From: Sulfurospirillum sp. 1612 | GTDB taxonomy: Bacteria > Campylobacterota > Campylobacteria > Campylobacterales > Sulfurospirillaceae | Length of the DNA stretch: 64,000 nt | Direction: 5' to 3' | Assembly (NCBI RefSeq): GCF_036556685.1 | Contig: NZ_CP140614.1 | Span: 1,488,001-1,552,000 of the forward strand | Shown here: piece after piece, positions 26,237 through 37,631 of the stretch | Layout of the letters: each line of letters starts with the position of its first letter | Position numbering within the stretch: position 1 is the stretch's first letter | Made by a program: the position numbers and the translations under genes | Notes under the pieces: model-generated | The model's database searches: none | Told to the model about the DNA's origin: nothing | What the model saw: only the letters and a program-made list of their open reading frames with translations

Positions 26237-26728
26237 TTATTCCTCTATGATTTTTGACTTTATTTGATAAGTATTTAACTCTTTTACAATGTTACTCAAT
26301 TTTTTATTATCTGTGTTGATGATAGAAATCTTTGGATCCGATCCATCTTTTGTGAGTACGAAAGGAACATTGAGATTCGATAGCGTCTGGACAACACAGA
26401 ATATAGAATATTGATCTATATGACCGATGACCAATTTGTAAGATTTCGGTTTGATGATTTTTTGCTTTTCGCTACGCGGTAGTTTTTTTTGTAAATCTAC
26501 TTGCATAAACAGCTCATTCACAGGATAAGAATACTGTAATGTAGAAGATTTTGCCAGATTGTCAATCCACAACTTGGTCGGACTGATTTTCTTTTTTTCT
26601 TTGATAGGAGAAGGATACTGCTTGTACGTGACCACTTCGTTGTCGGTGTAATTGAAAAAATGATATAACATCGCCAATACACCGACTAACAAAAGAGTAA
26701 AAAAAACACCGAGTATCTTTTTTTGCAT
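26237..26728 (-). CDS. hypothetical single-pass membrane protein
   Basis: A 163-residue protein with one N-terminal membrane segment (about 5-25), probably a signal anchor. Then come a Lys-rich stretch and a C-terminal domain (about 95-163) with a beta-alpha-beta pattern (YKLVIGHIDQYSIFCVVQTLSNLNVPFVL) like an SPOR- or ACT-like small fold. The protein probably faces the periplasm. It is tightly packed between rpsA (13 bases) and serA (2 bases), so it is translated with them. No function is known to me. Confidence 0.75.
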   Translation of the reverse strand: MQKKILGVFFTLLLVGVLAMLYHFFNYTDNEVVTYKQYPSPIKEKKKISPTKLWIDNLAKSSTLQYSYPVNELFMQVDLQKKLPRSEKQKIIKPKSYKLVIGHIDQYSIFCVVQTLSNLNVPFVLTKDGSDPKISIINTDNKKLSNIVKELNTYQIKSKIIEE

Positions 26729-26741
26729 TAAAAGATTCTTA

Positions 26742-28418
26742 CTATTTGAGCTGATCTTTTAAGATATCACCCAATGTCATCTTATCTTCTTTATTTATCT
26801 CTTTTAAGGCTTCTCTCTCTTTTAATCTTGATAGACTTTTGACAGAGAGTCGAATTCTACTTTTTTTATCATCGACAAAAGCAATAGCCGCTTCAATTTC
26901 ATCGCCGACTTTTAAATCTTCTTCAGGCGTAGGACCAAGATCTTCTTTTCGAATCAAGGCATCTACATTTTCTTCCAATTCTACAAAAATTCCAAAATCT
27001 TTAATATCTCTGATTTTTCCTTTGACAATATCACCATTTTCATGAGTTTTCGCATATTTTTGTATTGGACTATCTTCTAAATCTTTTTTGCTAAGAGATA
27101 CTTTTTCATTTGTTTCATCAATTTTGACAATTTTCACTTCGATTTCGTCATCAGTGGCAAAAAGGTCTTTGCATTTGTCATTACGATTCCAAGAGGCATC
27201 TTCATTATGAAGTAATCCCTCAATACCACCAATTCTGATAAATGCACCAAAATTAGTAATCGTAGTCACTTTACCAACAACAACATCACCCACTTTGAAG
27301 TTTTTCAAAAATTCATCAAATGGTTTTGGAAGGATGCTTTTGAGAGACACTCTCAATCGTCTTTCTACTGGATCAATTTCAATCACTTCTACATCAATCT
27401 CTTCGCCTTCTTTGATATAATCTTTTGGATGTTTAATGTTTTTATCCCAAGAGATTTCAGATATATGTAAAAATCCTTCAATATCATTGCCAAGGTCAAC
27501 AAATGCACCATAAGGTTCGATATTACTAACGGTTACTTGGATGGTATCACCATTTTCTAATTCACCTTTGATTTCATCCCAAGGATCAGGCATTGCGGCT
27601 TTGATTGATAGAGACAAGTGTCTTTTTTCTTTATCATATTTGATGGCTTTAACCGGAACGATTTCGCCTTCGCTGTAGAGTGTATTTGGGTTAACAGGAC
27701 CTTTGTAGCTTATTTCACTATAGTGAACCAAACCATCAACGCCACCAACATCAACAAACATACCATAAGTGGTAATTTTCTTAATAACGCCTTCTACAAT
27801 TTCATCTTTTTCGATTAATTCTTGTACAATTTCTTTTCTTTTTTTGCGTTCATCATCTAAAAATTTCTTTCTTGAGACGATGATAGACTCATTTTCACTG
27901 TCAATCTTAATAATTTTTACTTTAATAGTTTTTCCCATGAGGGCATTCATATCTTTAACAGCTGCTTGTGAACGTGGCAAGAAAAATTCAATACCATCTG
28001 TGCTTTCTACGATGAAACCACCTCTATTTTTATTCACAACTTTTACGTCTAGGACTTCATCTTCGTCTTCTTTATGTGCCTCAATGAATTCTTTAACTTT
28101 AACTTTTTTGATCGCTTTTTTATGAGATACTATTGGTCTTTCGTTTTTAAATCCAGAGATGACGACTGATATAGTATCGCCGACTTTGCAAGTCACATTG
28201 CCATCAGCATCTGTTACTTCAGACGCATACAATCTACCTTCGGATTTTTTACCTACATCGATTAAAATCACATCATCTTTGATTTCAACCACAACACCTT
28301 CAATCAGTGCATCTTTCTCTGTATCTTTAAAAGACTCTTCCAACATAGTTGCAAAATCCATCTCCTCTTGTTCATTTGCATTCTCAGTCTGAACTGCTTC
28401 GTTCGCCTCATTCACCAT
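26742..28418 (-). CDS. rpsA: 30S ribosomal protein S1
   Basis: A 558-residue protein with six S1 repeats starting near residues 35, 120, 205, 290, 375 and 460. Repeats 3-6 are the clearest (TTYGMFVDVGGVDGLVHYSEI, then GAFVDLG, GAFIRIGG and GIFVELEE). The acidic N-terminus matches S1 of other Proteobacteria. It binds mRNA and docks on the 30S subunit. A separate AT-rich leader of about 110 bases lies between it and ispH, and rpsA is probably expressed from a promoter there as well as by readthrough. Confidence 0.96.
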   Translation of the reverse strand: MVNEANEAVQTENANEQEEMDFATMLEESFKDTEKDALIEGVVVEIKDDVILIDVGKKSEGRLYASEVTDADGNVTCKVGDTISVVISGFKNERPIVSHKKAIKKVKVKEFIEAHKEDEDEVLDVKVVNKNRGGFIVESTDGIEFFLPRSQAAVKDMNALMGKTIKVKIIKIDSENESIIVSRKKFLDDERKKRKEIVQELIEKDEIVEGVIKKITTYGMFVDVGGVDGLVHYSEISYKGPVNPNTLYSEGEIVPVKAIKYDKEKRHLSLSIKAAMPDPWDEIKGELENGDTIQVTVSNIEPYGAFVDLGNDIEGFLHISEISWDKNIKHPKDYIKEGEEIDVEVIEIDPVERRLRVSLKSILPKPFDEFLKNFKVGDVVVGKVTTITNFGAFIRIGGIEGLLHNEDASWNRNDKCKDLFATDDEIEVKIVKIDETNEKVSLSKKDLEDSPIQKYAKTHENGDIVKGKIRDIKDFGIFVELEENVDALIRKEDLGPTPEEDLKVGDEIEAAIAFVDDKKSRIRLSVKSLSRLKEREALKEINKEDKMTLGDILKDQLK

Positions 28419-28529
28419 TTCATTCCCTTTTGTTTAATTTTTTACTATGATTAACCTTTGGATATAGTCAAAATATCATCTATAGAAACTACATCGAAAA
28501 GCCTAAGCACATGAAGTTTGATATTATAC

Positions 28530-29354
28530 TTAAATTTTCTCTATTTTGCCAACAATTTTATCAATAATCCATCCTGGAGTCGATGCACCAGCGGTTACAC
28601 CACATATTTTTTTATTTTTGAACCACTGAGGATTGAGCTCTTTTTCGCTTTCTATGAGATAACTATCATCACAAAACTCTTTTGAAATATAATGCAGTTG
28701 TTTTGTATTGGAAGAATTTTTACCCCCAATGACGATCATGATATCCACATCTTTTGCTAATTCTTTAGCCGCTACTTGATTATCTAAGGTAGCATTACAG
28801 ATGGTATTAAAAACTCTCACTTCTTTATAATGAGCAATAAGATAATTGGTGATTTTCATAAATTCTTCAATTTTTCTAGTGGTTTGAGATACCACTGCTA
28901 TTTTATGCGTTAATCTAAGCGTTTTTAGCTCATCGATGCTAAGTACCACATGAGCTCCATATTGAGCATAACTCTCCACCCCTTTCACTTCAGGATGTTG
29001 CTTATCTCCAAATATCACAATATCATAACCCTCAGCGCTCATTTGTTCGCATATTTGCTGTGGTTTAGTGACAAAAGGACAGGTTGCATCGACAATATCA
29101 ATCTGCTTGGATTCTAGAAATTTTAAATCTTGCTTGGGGATACCATGCGTTCGGATGATGGCTTTTTGCGTTTCACCCAAACCCTCTAGACTCTGAAGTG
29201 TCACAACATTGTAATCTTTTTTCAAACGATGTATCTCTTCATTGTTATGAATTAAAGGACCAATCGTTGATGCATTTTTTGAACTCTCTGCTATTTTTAT
29301 CGCACGTTTTACTCCAAAACAAAAACCATAATATTCTGCTAATTTGACTTTCAC
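28530..29354 (-). CDS. ispH: 4-hydroxy-3-methylbut-2-enyl diphosphate reductase
   Basis: The 274-residue IspH (LytB), last step of the MEP isoprenoid pathway, using a [4Fe-4S] cluster. The three cluster Cys are visible: FCFGVKRA near residue 12, DATCPFV near 91 and NTICNATL near 187. The catalytic region with Glu and the TAGASTPGWII motif lies near the C-terminus. It sits 30 bases after aroA on the same strand. Confidence 0.96.
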   Translation of the reverse strand: MKVKLAEYYGFCFGVKRAIKIAESSKNASTIGPLIHNNEEIHRLKKDYNVVTLQSLEGLGETQKAIIRTHGIPKQDLKFLESKQIDIVDATCPFVTKPQQICEQMSAEGYDIVIFGDKQHPEVKGVESYAQYGAHVVLSIDELKTLRLTHKIAVVSQTTRKIEEFMKITNYLIAHYKEVRVFNTICNATLDNQVAAKELAKDVDIMIVIGGKNSSNTKQLHYISKEFCDDSYLIESEKELNPQWFKNKKICGVTAGASTPGWIIDKIVGKIEKI

Positions 29355-29384
29355 TGCTTTGCTCCTTTAACTTCAAAACGGATG

Positions 29385-30671
29385 TTAATCCACCCTCACA
29401 TTGGCGATTTGAGACAAAATATCTATAAAATTCGGGAAGGATGTTTGAATGCAATCAATATCTTTGATTGTCATCTCACTCAACAACCCCGCAATCGCAA
29501 AACTCATCGCAATGCGATGATCTCCATAAGAGTCAACAGTCGTGCCTTTTAGAGCACCGCCTACGACTTCATAACCATCATCAAACTCTTTTACTTGAAT
29601 CTGACATTTTTTTAAATTCTCAACCACCGTAGCAATCCGGTCACTCTCTTTGACTCTGAGCTCTTTGGCATTTTTGACGAGACTTTTGCCTTTTGCCACA
29701 CTAAAAGCGATAGAGAGTGCAGGCAGTTCATCAATCAACCACGCAATATTTTCACTCACCTCAACACCATGCAATGTGTGGCCTTCTATCACAATATCAC
29801 CCACCACTTCATATTTTGAATCGGTTGTGATAAATCTCACATCAGCACCCATTTTTGCCAACACTTTATAGGCTTCAATCCGCGTTGGATTCAGTAGCAT
29901 ATTTTTAAGTCTCACCTTGGAGCCCTTGGTAATCGCCGCCGCCACGGCAAAGAAAAAGCCACTTGAGGGATCATTAGGGACTTCAATATCTAGAGGTGCT
30001 AATGGTTTGCTTAAAGGAGAAATCATGATAGTATCATGATCCCTATGCAACGCTGCTCCCATAGCGCTTAACATATTTTCACTATGATCACGGCTTAAAC
30101 TAGGTTCCTTGAAAGTGGAGTCACCTTGCGCTCGTAATGCCGCTAAAATCATCGCGGTTTTTACTTGTGCTGAGGAGATGTTACTCTCATAAGTAAATGC
30201 TTTTAACTCCGTATTACCACGGATACAAAGGGGCGCAAACTCGCCATTGGCTCTTCCTTCGATTTGCGAACCGATGTCTCTTAGCGGGTCGGCAACTCGC
30301 CTCATGGGTCTGCTATTTAGATACTGATCGCCGCTTAATACAAAAAACCCTTCGCATGTTGATAAAAATCCCATAAACAAACGAATCGCTGTGCCTGAAT
30401 TTCCACAATCTAAAACCACAGGGGGTTCTTGTATTTGATGGGGTGGTATGATGGTGATTTTATCCTCATCAATCTCGACTTTTGCCCCTAGTGATGCGGT
30501 GATTTTGAGTGTATTCATCGTATCTTCTGCTCTCAAATAATTTTTGATTGTTGAGGGCTTATCACTCAGCAATGAAAAAATAGCACAGCGATGGGATATT
30601 GATTTATCGCTGGCTATATTTGAAAATTCAGCATCAAAGAGTCCTTTGGGAGCGACGCATAATTGACTCAT
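29385..30671 (-). CDS. aroA: 3-phosphoshikimate 1-carboxyvinyltransferase (EPSP synthase)
   Basis: A 428-residue enzyme of the shikimate pathway, standard length. It starts with the conserved DKSISHR segment near residue 23. Further motifs are [15 protein letters not shown] near 88, SRPM near 119, SRDHSEN near 197, and the C-terminal DHRIAMS. The ATG overlaps the pheT stop by four bases. Confidence 0.97.
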   Translation of the reverse strand: MSQLCVAPKGLFDAEFSNIASDKSISHRCAIFSLLSDKPSTIKNYLRAEDTMNTLKITASLGAKVEIDEDKITIIPPHQIQEPPVVLDCGNSGTAIRLFMGFLSTCEGFFVLSGDQYLNSRPMRRVADPLRDIGSQIEGRANGEFAPLCIRGNTELKAFTYESNISSAQVKTAMILAALRAQGDSTFKEPSLSRDHSENMLSAMGAALHRDHDTIMISPLSKPLAPLDIEVPNDPSSGFFFAVAAAITKGSKVRLKNMLLNPTRIEAYKVLAKMGADVRFITTDSKYEVVGDIVIEGHTLHGVEVSENIAWLIDELPALSIAFSVAKGKSLVKNAKELRVKESDRIATVVENLKKCQIQVKEFDDGYEVVGGALKGTTVDSYGDHRIAMSFAIAGLLSEMTIKDIDCIQTSFPNFIDILSQIANVRVD

Positions 30672-33001
30672 CGAATATCAATCCCAAACTTTTCTTTAAG
30701 CGCGTCTAATATATGTTCCATATTTGCCGTGATATCTTCATCTACTAAAGTTTTCTCATGAGATTGAAAGTTGAATTTTATCGTTAAACTCACTTTATCT
30801 CCTAATTCAGCACTACTGTAAATATCAATGGCGCTAAAATCAACCATTTCAGCTGGTTTGATTGTGTTAATATAATCTTTTATCTGCGCATATTGCATCT
30901 CTTTTGGAATCAAGACACTAAGGTCTCTTGATATCATCTGATAATTAGAATAACTCTGAACGAGACATTTTTCATCAAGCAGCGCATCAAAATCAAGTTC
31001 TGCAATGTAAGTTTTCGCAATGTCAAAATCTTTTTCTATCTCAATATGGAGTCGGGAAATATAACCGATGACACGATTGTTTTGTTTGACAAGAGCGTAT
31101 TCATAAGGATTTGAAAGTTTATTTTGTGGCTTTTGAACTTCTAATTCAAAATCTCCAATCACATTGGATACTTTTCTGGCAAATGCATAAAAACCAATCA
31201 TTTCTGGTTTGCCATGATTGGATATTTGGGCATATTCTTGTTCACCACTAAAGACAAAGGCAATCTTGGTTGTCTCTTCTCTTTGATGATTATATACCCT
31301 ACCAATTTGGAAAAATGGAATGGTTTTCTTTCCATATTTTGTATTGCGACTGATTGAATCTAACATATTTAAAATCAAAGAAGAGCGCAGTGTGTTTAAT
31401 TCACTGGTGATAGGATTGGCCAAATCTAGTGTTTCATCCACCACTTCTAAGCCATATTTTTCTTCTCTTGCTTTATCATCAAATATAAAATCAATCGACT
31501 CAAAAAAGCCATTTGACGCCGCTTTATATCGATAAGATTGTCTTTTTTTAAAATGAGCATAGGCGTCATTGTGTTTGGCTTGCTCCAAAAAAGTCAACGG
31601 TTTTGCAGCAATATTATCAATCCCGACAATTCGCACCACTTCTTCACAAATATCTTGTTTGTTGACAATATCATGTCGAAACATCGGAACACGAATATTC
31701 ATGGCATCTTGTTCATGACTGAAAACCACACGGAATCCCAGCTTTTTCAGGATATCAACAACACTATTTTTAGGAATTTCTTGACCAATCATCTGTGTCA
31801 ATTCATCGGCATGTAGATTGATAATTTCTTCTTTGAAATCCTGAGCTACTTGTTGTGTCCCCGCATAAACCATCACATCGCAGTTGGCACCAAGCAAACT
31901 AATGAGATAATTCATACCAAAGTCCAAATCTGGCTCACTCCCTCTTGTGGAGCGATACAAATGCCGGTCTGATTTGAGATTGAGCGTGTAACTGTGTTCT
32001 GATATTTTGTCTGGATTGGAGTAATTTGCTTCCAGGATAATTTTTGTACTCTGAGTGGTCGCTTTTTCTTCAGGTTCTTGCGAAATACCGACATAAGACA
32101 ATCTTTTGTGACTAAAGACAGCATCGAGTTGATTGCTCTCTTTTTTGATACTCAAAATTGCTTTGCCATCTTTTTGTTCAAATTTATCATAATCGTAGGC
32201 TCGAAATAAAACACCCGTCGCGTGAGTCGCATAGGTCAAGAGTCTTTGCAGTGGATCATCATCAAATTCTCCAATCAAAGACAATCTAAGGTCGATGAGT
32301 ACATTTGATTTGATTTCGCGATTCTCTAGGGCTTTAAAAACAAATGAAGATTCTATTTTCTCACCGCAGTTCATATTTAGAATCCGCCCTACGCCTAGTG
32401 TTGCTTCATCTTCTTCTTTAATTTCAAAATCATTTACTTCCAAGCCAAACGGTACACAAATGTCTCTTGCGACACCATGCACACTCAAACAATCTCCACG
32501 ATTTGCGGTGAGTTCTAGCTCAATAATCTCATCATTTAATAAAGGAAAAGATGTAAGAGCCTTCCCTACTTCAAGCGTGCCGATACTTTCATCTAGTATC
32601 ATGATACCGTCATTGATTTTAGGTAATCCCAACTCTGTGGAAGAACAAATCATACCATTAGAGATAATATCGCGAAGTTTGGCTTCTTTGATTTTGATAC
32701 CTCCGGGTAAAACCGATCCGACTTTGGCAACAGGCACCATCTGTCCCGAAGCGACATTTTTCGCACCGCACACGATTTGTTCTGTTTTGTCTCCAATATC
32801 GACTTGACACACATTGAGCTTATCCGCATTAGGATGTTTCTCGCACGAAAGTACATGTCCGACTACCACATCATGAGGCATTTGTATTTTTTCAATACGA
32901 TCGACTTCTAAACCGATGGAATTGAACTCTTTTGCAATATCGTCAATCGCGATATTTTTGATATTAATCCACTCTTCTAACCATTTTTTTGTAACTATCA
33001 T
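30668..33001 (-). CDS. pheT: phenylalanyl-tRNA synthetase beta subunit
   Basis: A 777-residue beta chain with the usual order: an EMAP-like tRNA-binding domain (about 40-145, [18 protein letters not shown]), B3/B4 editing domain, B5, catalytic-like core, and a C-terminal ferredoxin-fold anticodon-binding domain (about 690-777). It forms an alpha2-beta2 enzyme with PheS. It overlaps pheS upstream and aroA downstream, each by four bases. Confidence 0.97.
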   Translation of the reverse strand: MIVTKKWLEEWINIKNIAIDDIAKEFNSIGLEVDRIEKIQMPHDVVVGHVLSCEKHPNADKLNVCQVDIGDKTEQIVCGAKNVASGQMVPVAKVGSVLPGGIKIKEAKLRDIISNGMICSSTELGLPKINDGIMILDESIGTLEVGKALTSFPLLNDEIIELELTANRGDCLSVHGVARDICVPFGLEVNDFEIKEEDEATLGVGRILNMNCGEKIESSFVFKALENREIKSNVLIDLRLSLIGEFDDDPLQRLLTYATHATGVLFRAYDYDKFEQKDGKAILSIKKESNQLDAVFSHKRLSYVGISQEPEEKATTQSTKIILEANYSNPDKISEHSYTLNLKSDRHLYRSTRGSEPDLDFGMNYLISLLGANCDVMVYAGTQQVAQDFKEEIINLHADELTQMIGQEIPKNSVVDILKKLGFRVVFSHEQDAMNIRVPMFRHDIVNKQDICEEVVRIVGIDNIAAKPLTFLEQAKHNDAYAHFKKRQSYRYKAASNGFFESIDFIFDDKAREEKYGLEVVDETLDLANPITSELNTLRSSLILNMLDSISRNTKYGKKTIPFFQIGRVYNHQREETTKIAFVFSGEQEYAQISNHGKPEMIGFYAFARKVSNVIGDFELEVQKPQNKLSNPYEYALVKQNNRVIGYISRLHIEIEKDFDIAKTYIAELDFDALLDEKCLVQSYSNYQMISRDLSVLIPKEMQYAQIKDYINTIKPAEMVDFSAIDIYSSAELGDKVSLTIKFNFQSHEKTLVDEDITANMEHILDALKEKFGIDIR

Positions 33002-33990
33002 CTAAACTGCTCCAATAACCGTAAATCCCCTTCAAATAACGAACGAAGATCAGGGATCCGATGTAACAACATGGCAAATCGCTCCACACCTAATCCAAAA
33101 GCATAGCCACTAACATCTTTTAATTCAACGGCTTTAAATACATTAGGATCCACAACACCGCTACCCAAAACTTCCAACCAGCCGGTATGAGAACACACTC
33201 TACAGCCACTTCCTTTACAAAAAATACAACTAATATCGACTTCGGTACTCGGTTCTGTAAAAGGGAAAAAGCTAGGACGGAAACGCACGCGTACATCTCC
33301 AAACATGTATTTTAAAAAGTCTTCTAATATATACTTGAGATTCGCAAATGAAACGGCACCGGTTTTATCAACAACCAAGCCTTCAACCTGATGAAACATC
33401 GGAGTATGCGTCAAATCATAATCTCTTCTAAAAACAGCACCGGGGCTGATAATACGAATGGGAGGTTTTTGGTTCAACATGGTTCGAATTTGTACCGGAC
33501 TGGTATGTGTTCTGAGTAACATTGAGTCTTTGAAATAAAACGTATCTTGCATATCACGAGCAGGATGATATTTTGGAAGATTCAGTGCCTCAAAGTTGTG
33601 AAAATCATCTTCAACTAAAGGGCCCTCTTCGATGGAAAAATTCATACTGACAAAATATTCTATAATTTTATCCATTGTTGCCATCACAGGATGCAACGCG
33701 CCACACGTTGGTTTGCTATTAAATAGCGTTACATCAACACTTTCCTCTTTCATTTCCTCAGCAATTGCGATTGCTTCGAGCTTCATTTTTGCCACTTGGA
33801 AGAGATTTAAAAAATCTTCTTTTTCTTCATTGAGTTTTTGAGCAAAATCCTTTTTCTCATCCTTTGGCAGAGATTTCATCTTGGCAAACTGTTCTGCAAA
33901 ATAACCTTTTTTGCCGAGCATTGATATTCTGATTGCTTCAAGGCTTTTCAGATCCTTGCAAGATGCTATCTGCTCTTGTATTTCATTCAT
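32998..33990 (-). CDS. pheS: phenylalanyl-tRNA synthetase alpha subunit
   Basis: A 330-residue class II catalytic chain. An N-terminal coiled coil (about 1-85) is followed by the catalytic domain with motif 2 ([21 protein letters not shown]) near 190 and motif 3 ([16 protein letters not shown]) near 300. The first gene of the pheS-pheT-aroA-ispH block; no tRNA-Phe-type leader peptide is visible upstream. Confidence 0.97.
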   Translation of the reverse strand: MNEIQEQIASCKDLKSLEAIRISMLGKKGYFAEQFAKMKSLPKDEKKDFAQKLNEEKEDFLNLFQVAKMKLEAIAIAEEMKEESVDVTLFNSKPTCGALHPVMATMDKIIEYFVSMNFSIEEGPLVEDDFHNFEALNLPKYHPARDMQDTFYFKDSMLLRTHTSPVQIRTMLNQKPPIRIISPGAVFRRDYDLTHTPMFHQVEGLVVDKTGAVSFANLKYILEDFLKYMFGDVRVRFRPSFFPFTEPSTEVDISCIFCKGSGCRVCSHTGWLEVLGSGVVDPNVFKAVELKDVSGYAFGLGVERFAMLLHRIPDLRSLFEGDLRLLEQFR

Positions 33991-34183
33991 TTAATTGCTC
34001 CCATTTTTGCCGACTCATTATCGGTAAAAATTTCCATTATAAATTTGTAACCACGCATAAAAACGTAGAAATTATTAAGATTATATAAAAAAAATCATTA
34101 AAAAGAGTTAAGCAAAAATAATTCATCAGCCTAGAGCGATATAAATCACGTTTTTACTAGGTATTTTTTAATTAAAAAAATTG

Positions 34184-34189
34184 TATAAT
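34184..34189 (+). promoter_or_regulatory. HIT gene promoter -10 box
   Basis: TATAAT 32 bases before the HIT ATG, preceded by an A-rich stretch. The AAGAAGGAG ribosome site lies between. Confidence 0.5.
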
Positions 34190-34220
34190 AATTTAATATT
34201 AAAGAAGGAGATACTAAAAC

Positions 34221-34577
34221 ATGACAATATTTAGCAAAATTATAAAAGGCGAAATACCGTGTAATAAAGTTCTAGAAAATGACGAGTTTTTAGCATTTCA
34301 TGACATCAATCCAAAAGCACCGATTCATATCCTGATTATTCCGAAAGTTGAAGTTCAAAATTTCCAACAAGTCACTCCAGAAATCATGGCGAAAATGACC
34401 TCTTTTATACAAGAAGTTGCGACACTGTTGGGTCTTGATGAGAGCGGATATCGTTTGATTACCAACAACGGTGACAACGGTGGTCAAGAAGTCATGCACC
34501 TGCATTTTCATCTTTTAGGTGGTGCAAAACTTGCTTGGGGTCATCTAGCAGATAGCGACTCTAAAAACTTTTTTTAA
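34221..34577 (+). CDS. HIT family nucleotide-binding protein (HinT-like)
   Basis: A 118-residue protein with the HIT motif MHLHFHLLGG near residue 92-101, of which the central His is the nucleophile. The fold starts with IFSKIIKGEIPCNKV as in HinT/PKCI. Substrates are nucleoside phosphoramidates or AMP-lysine in characterised relatives. It has a strong AAGGAG, is monocistronic, and converges with argH through a shared hairpin. Confidence 0.93.
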   Translation: MTIFSKIIKGEIPCNKVLENDEFLAFHDINPKAPIHILIIPKVEVQNFQQVTPEIMAKMTSFIQEVATLLGLDESGYRLITNNGDNGGQEVMHLHFHLLGGAKLAWGHLADSDSKNFF

Positions 34578-34607
34578 ATCTTTTGGCACTTATGCGCCAA
34601 AAGATTT
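34576..34607. terminator. two-way terminator between HIT gene and argH
   Basis: A 12-bp stem (34576-34587 with 34596-34607), A/T-rich flanks and an eight-base loop. The HIT stop overlaps the 5' base and the argH stop codon (34590-34592) is in the loop. It serves both converging genes. Confidence 0.75.
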
Positions 34608-35978
34608 TACCCATGCTTCAAGTTCTTTGATTTGCTCTTTCGTACTCGCTTCTGAAGTTCCACCTTGTGAATTTCTAGCATTCATAGAGTGTCTTAAATC
34701 GAGGAATTTGACAGCATCTTCTTCAATTCTCTCATCTACTTTTTTCAACTCTTCGATAGTTAAAGTACTGATATCTTTGCCTAACGTTTCTGCATAAGAG
34801 ACAGCATGTCCTGTGATAAAGTGAGCTTCACGAAAAGGAATATTGCAATGTGCAACCAAATAATCTGCTAAATCTGTCGCGCTAAGGTGTCCGGTAGCAC
34901 ACGCTTGCATCATATTGTTTTGATTGATACTCATGGTTTTGATAGCTTCATTTAAAATCTCCAATGAAATAAAAATGGTTTCAACGCTATCAAAGACGCC
35001 CTCTTTATCTTCTTGCATGTCTTTATTATACGCTAAAGGCAAGCCTTTTAGTACCGTCAATAATGATATAAGATTTCCATTGACTCTACCGGTTTTCCCT
35101 CTTAAAAGTTCAGGAACATCAGGATTTTTTTTCTGTGGCATAATAGAGCTGCCGGTACTGTATTCATCGCTTAGCGTGATAAATTTAAACTCATAACTTG
35201 ACCACAAAATCAATTCTTCAGAAAAACGTGACACATGCATCATGGTTGTCGCGATATTAAATAATATCTCTAAGGCAAAATCCCGATCACTGACCGTATC
35301 TAGACAATTTGCACTCACCGCATCAAAACCTAAAAGTTTGGCAGTTTTTTCTCTATCAATATGATGAGGAGTTCCCGCAAGTGCAGCACACCCTAATGGC
35401 AAGATATTATTTCGCTTATAAGAGTCTTCAAATCTTAAAATATCTCTTTTAAACATATTGGCATATGCGAGCATGTGGAATCCAAAATTGATAGGTTGTG
35501 CATGTTGCAAGTGCGTCATGCCTGGCATCAAGGTATTGGTGTTTTCTTTTGCGATATCTATGAGCGTTTCAATCAGCACTTTGAGTTTATCTATAATTTC
35601 AAGATTACTACCGAGTACAAACATTCTAAAATCTAAAGCGACTTGGTCATTTCTACTTCTTGCCGTATGCAATTTTTTGCCCACATCACCGACAATGGCA
35701 ATCAACCGTGTTTCAATAGCCATGTGAATATCTTCATCTGAAATATCAAAAACAAAGGCACCTGATTCGATTTCTGTTTCTATCTGTTTGAGTCCTTCAG
35801 TGATTTTCAGTACTTCTGATTTTTCTAAAATACCTTGAGCTCCTAACATCGTAGCATGTGCGATTGAACCTTTGATATCTTCATGATACAATTTTTTATC
35901 AAATGATAATGATGCATTAAATTCATCTAATAGTTTTGTTGCACCTTTTGAAAATCTTCCTGACCATAATTTTGACAT
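34590..35978 (-). CDS. argH: argininosuccinate lyase
   Basis: The 462-residue last enzyme of arginine synthesis. The fumarase/aspartase superfamily signature [11 protein letters not shown] is near residue 280. The catalytic region TRSRNDQVA is near 110 and HLQHAQPI near 157. It starts at ATG 35978 with GGAG upstream. A 61-base gap with a hairpin separates it from pckA, so it may have its own promoter. Confidence 0.96.
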   Translation of the reverse strand: MSKLWSGRFSKGATKLLDEFNASLSFDKKLYHEDIKGSIAHATMLGAQGILEKSEVLKITEGLKQIETEIESGAFVFDISDEDIHMAIETRLIAIVGDVGKKLHTARSRNDQVALDFRMFVLGSNLEIIDKLKVLIETLIDIAKENTNTLMPGMTHLQHAQPINFGFHMLAYANMFKRDILRFEDSYKRNNILPLGCAALAGTPHHIDREKTAKLLGFDAVSANCLDTVSDRDFALEILFNIATTMMHVSRFSEELILWSSYEFKFITLSDEYSTGSSIMPQKKNPDVPELLRGKTGRVNGNLISLLTVLKGLPLAYNKDMQEDKEGVFDSVETIFISLEILNEAIKTMSINQNNMMQACATGHLSATDLADYLVAHCNIPFREAHFITGHAVSYAETLGKDISTLTIEELKKVDERIEEDAVKFLDLRHSMNARNSQGGTSEASTKEQIKELEAWVKSFGA

Positions 35979-36010
35979 TTATTCTCCAGTATCTGTATGT
36001 AATGTAGTAG

Positions 36011-36033
36011 CAAGAGAGCGTGACGCTCTCTTG
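36011..36033. terminator. hairpin after pckA
   Basis: A 10-bp perfect GC-richer stem (36011-36020 with 36024-36033) and loop TGA, seven bases past the pckA stop. A T6 run follows on the plus strand; on the minus strand, which carries the genes, it is preceded by A6 instead. Probably ends the oad-pckA transcript. Confidence 0.65.
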
Positions 36034-36039
36034 TTTTTT

Positions 36040-37614
36040 CTAAAGTTTTGGTCCAAACTGTGAAAAGTCTGAATCCGCAGTGATGTATTTTTTGAAGTTT
36101 TCAACAAACATGCCCGCTAATTTTTTACTTACTTCATCATAATTATTTTTATCGCTCCATGTATTTCTTGGGTTTAATATTTTTGAATCAACGCCATCAA
36201 GATGGTCTGGAATACTCAATCCAAAAACCGGTAAAACAGAAAAGTTTGAGTCATTAATCGTACCATCCAGTATCGCATCAATACACGCTCGTGTCGCTTT
36301 GATACTCATACGCTTGCCGACACCATACTCTCCCCCGGTCCAACCAGTATTTACCAGATAAACATCCACACCGTGTTGGTCTATCTTTTGCCCCAATAAT
36401 TTGGCATAAACTGTCGGATGAAGAGGTAAAAATGCTTCCCCAAAGCACGAACTAAAGGTTGCCACCGGTTCAGTGATTCCACGCTCTGTACCTGCGACTT
36501 TTGCTGTGTATCCACTCATAAAATAATACATCGCTTGCTCTTTTGTCAAACGAGAGACCGGAGGGAGCACACCAAAAGCATCAGCGGTTAAAAAGATAAT
36601 CTTTTTAGGATGACCGGCTTGAGATGATTCTTCAAAATTTTCAATGTGATAAATAGGATAAGACACTCTAGTGTTTTCAGTCTTACTGCCATCACTGTAA
36701 TCAACCACGCCAGCATCATCTAAGACCACATTTTCCAAAAGCGCATCACGCTTGATAGCGCCATAGATTTCAGGCTCACTGCTTGGGTCTAGATTGATAC
36801 ACTTAGCATAACAACCGCCTTCAAAGTTGAAAATTCCGTTGTCATCCCAACCATGTTCATCATCACCGATGAGTTTACGGTGGGGATCAGTCGAGAGTGT
36901 CGTTTTACCCGTTCCACTCAGCCCAAAAAAGAGCGCACTATCTCCATCTTTGCCAACATTTGCCGAACAATGCATCGATAGTTTGCCTTCTAATGGAAGC
37001 CAATAATTCATCATAGAAAAGACACCTTTTTTAATCTCGCCACCATACCAAGTACCACCGATAACGGCAATTTTCTCTTCAATGTTAAAAATCACAAAGA
37101 CATCAGAATGCAATCCATGCTCTTTATAATCTTCATCTGATGTTTTACATGCCACATAGAGTGTAAAATCTGGTAAAAAGTTTGCCAAGTCTTCTTCTGG
37201 TGGACGGATAAACATATTTTTGACAAAATGGGCTTGCCATGCGATTTCAGAAATCACACGGATACTTTTTCTACTATCTAAGCTAGAGCCACAATAGGCA
37301 TCTTGTATGTAGATTTCTTTCCCTGAGAGTTGTTCTTTTGCTTTTTGAAACAATGCATCAAAAACCTCTTTCGTAGTCGGTTGATTGATGGTCCCCCACG
37401 AAATGTATTTTTGAGAAGGATCTTGTTTTACAAAATATTTATCTTTGGGACTTCTGCCGGTAAAAATACCCGTATCCACAGTGAATGCTCCACTGCTTGA
37501 TATTCTGCCTTCTTTATTTTTTACTTCATGCTCAAACAACTCATCAAAACTCAAGTTGTGATACACATGCTCAATATTTTCTAGTCCTAACTTTTCAATT
37601 CCATTTACTTTCAA
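36040..37614 (-). CDS. pckA: phosphoenolpyruvate carboxykinase (ATP)
   Basis: A 524-residue ATP-dependent PEPCK that converts oxaloacetate and ATP to PEP and CO2, the entry to gluconeogenesis. The P-loop [11 protein letters not shown] is near residue 231, the kinase-2-like motif with [10 protein letters not shown] is near 250, and ENTRVSYPI is near 317. It lies 17 bases after oadB on the same strand, so carboxylation/decarboxylation of C3/C4 acids and PEP formation are co-expressed. Confidence 0.96.
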   Translation of the reverse strand: MKVNGIEKLGLENIEHVYHNLSFDELFEHEVKNKEGRISSSGAFTVDTGIFTGRSPKDKYFVKQDPSQKYISWGTINQPTTKEVFDALFQKAKEQLSGKEIYIQDAYCGSSLDSRKSIRVISEIAWQAHFVKNMFIRPPEEDLANFLPDFTLYVACKTSDEDYKEHGLHSDVFVIFNIEEKIAVIGGTWYGGEIKKGVFSMMNYWLPLEGKLSMHCSANVGKDGDSALFFGLSGTGKTTLSTDPHRKLIGDDEHGWDDNGIFNFEGGCYAKCINLDPSSEPEIYGAIKRDALLENVVLDDAGVVDYSDGSKTENTRVSYPIYHIENFEESSQAGHPKKIIFLTADAFGVLPPVSRLTKEQAMYYFMSGYTAKVAGTERGITEPVATFSSCFGEAFLPLHPTVYAKLLGQKIDQHGVDVYLVNTGWTGGEYGVGKRMSIKATRACIDAILDGTINDSNFSVLPVFGLSIPDHLDGVDSKILNPRNTWSDKNNYDEVSKKLAGMFVENFKKYITADSDFSQFGPKL

Positions 37615-37631
37615 AACAAATTCCTTCCTGG

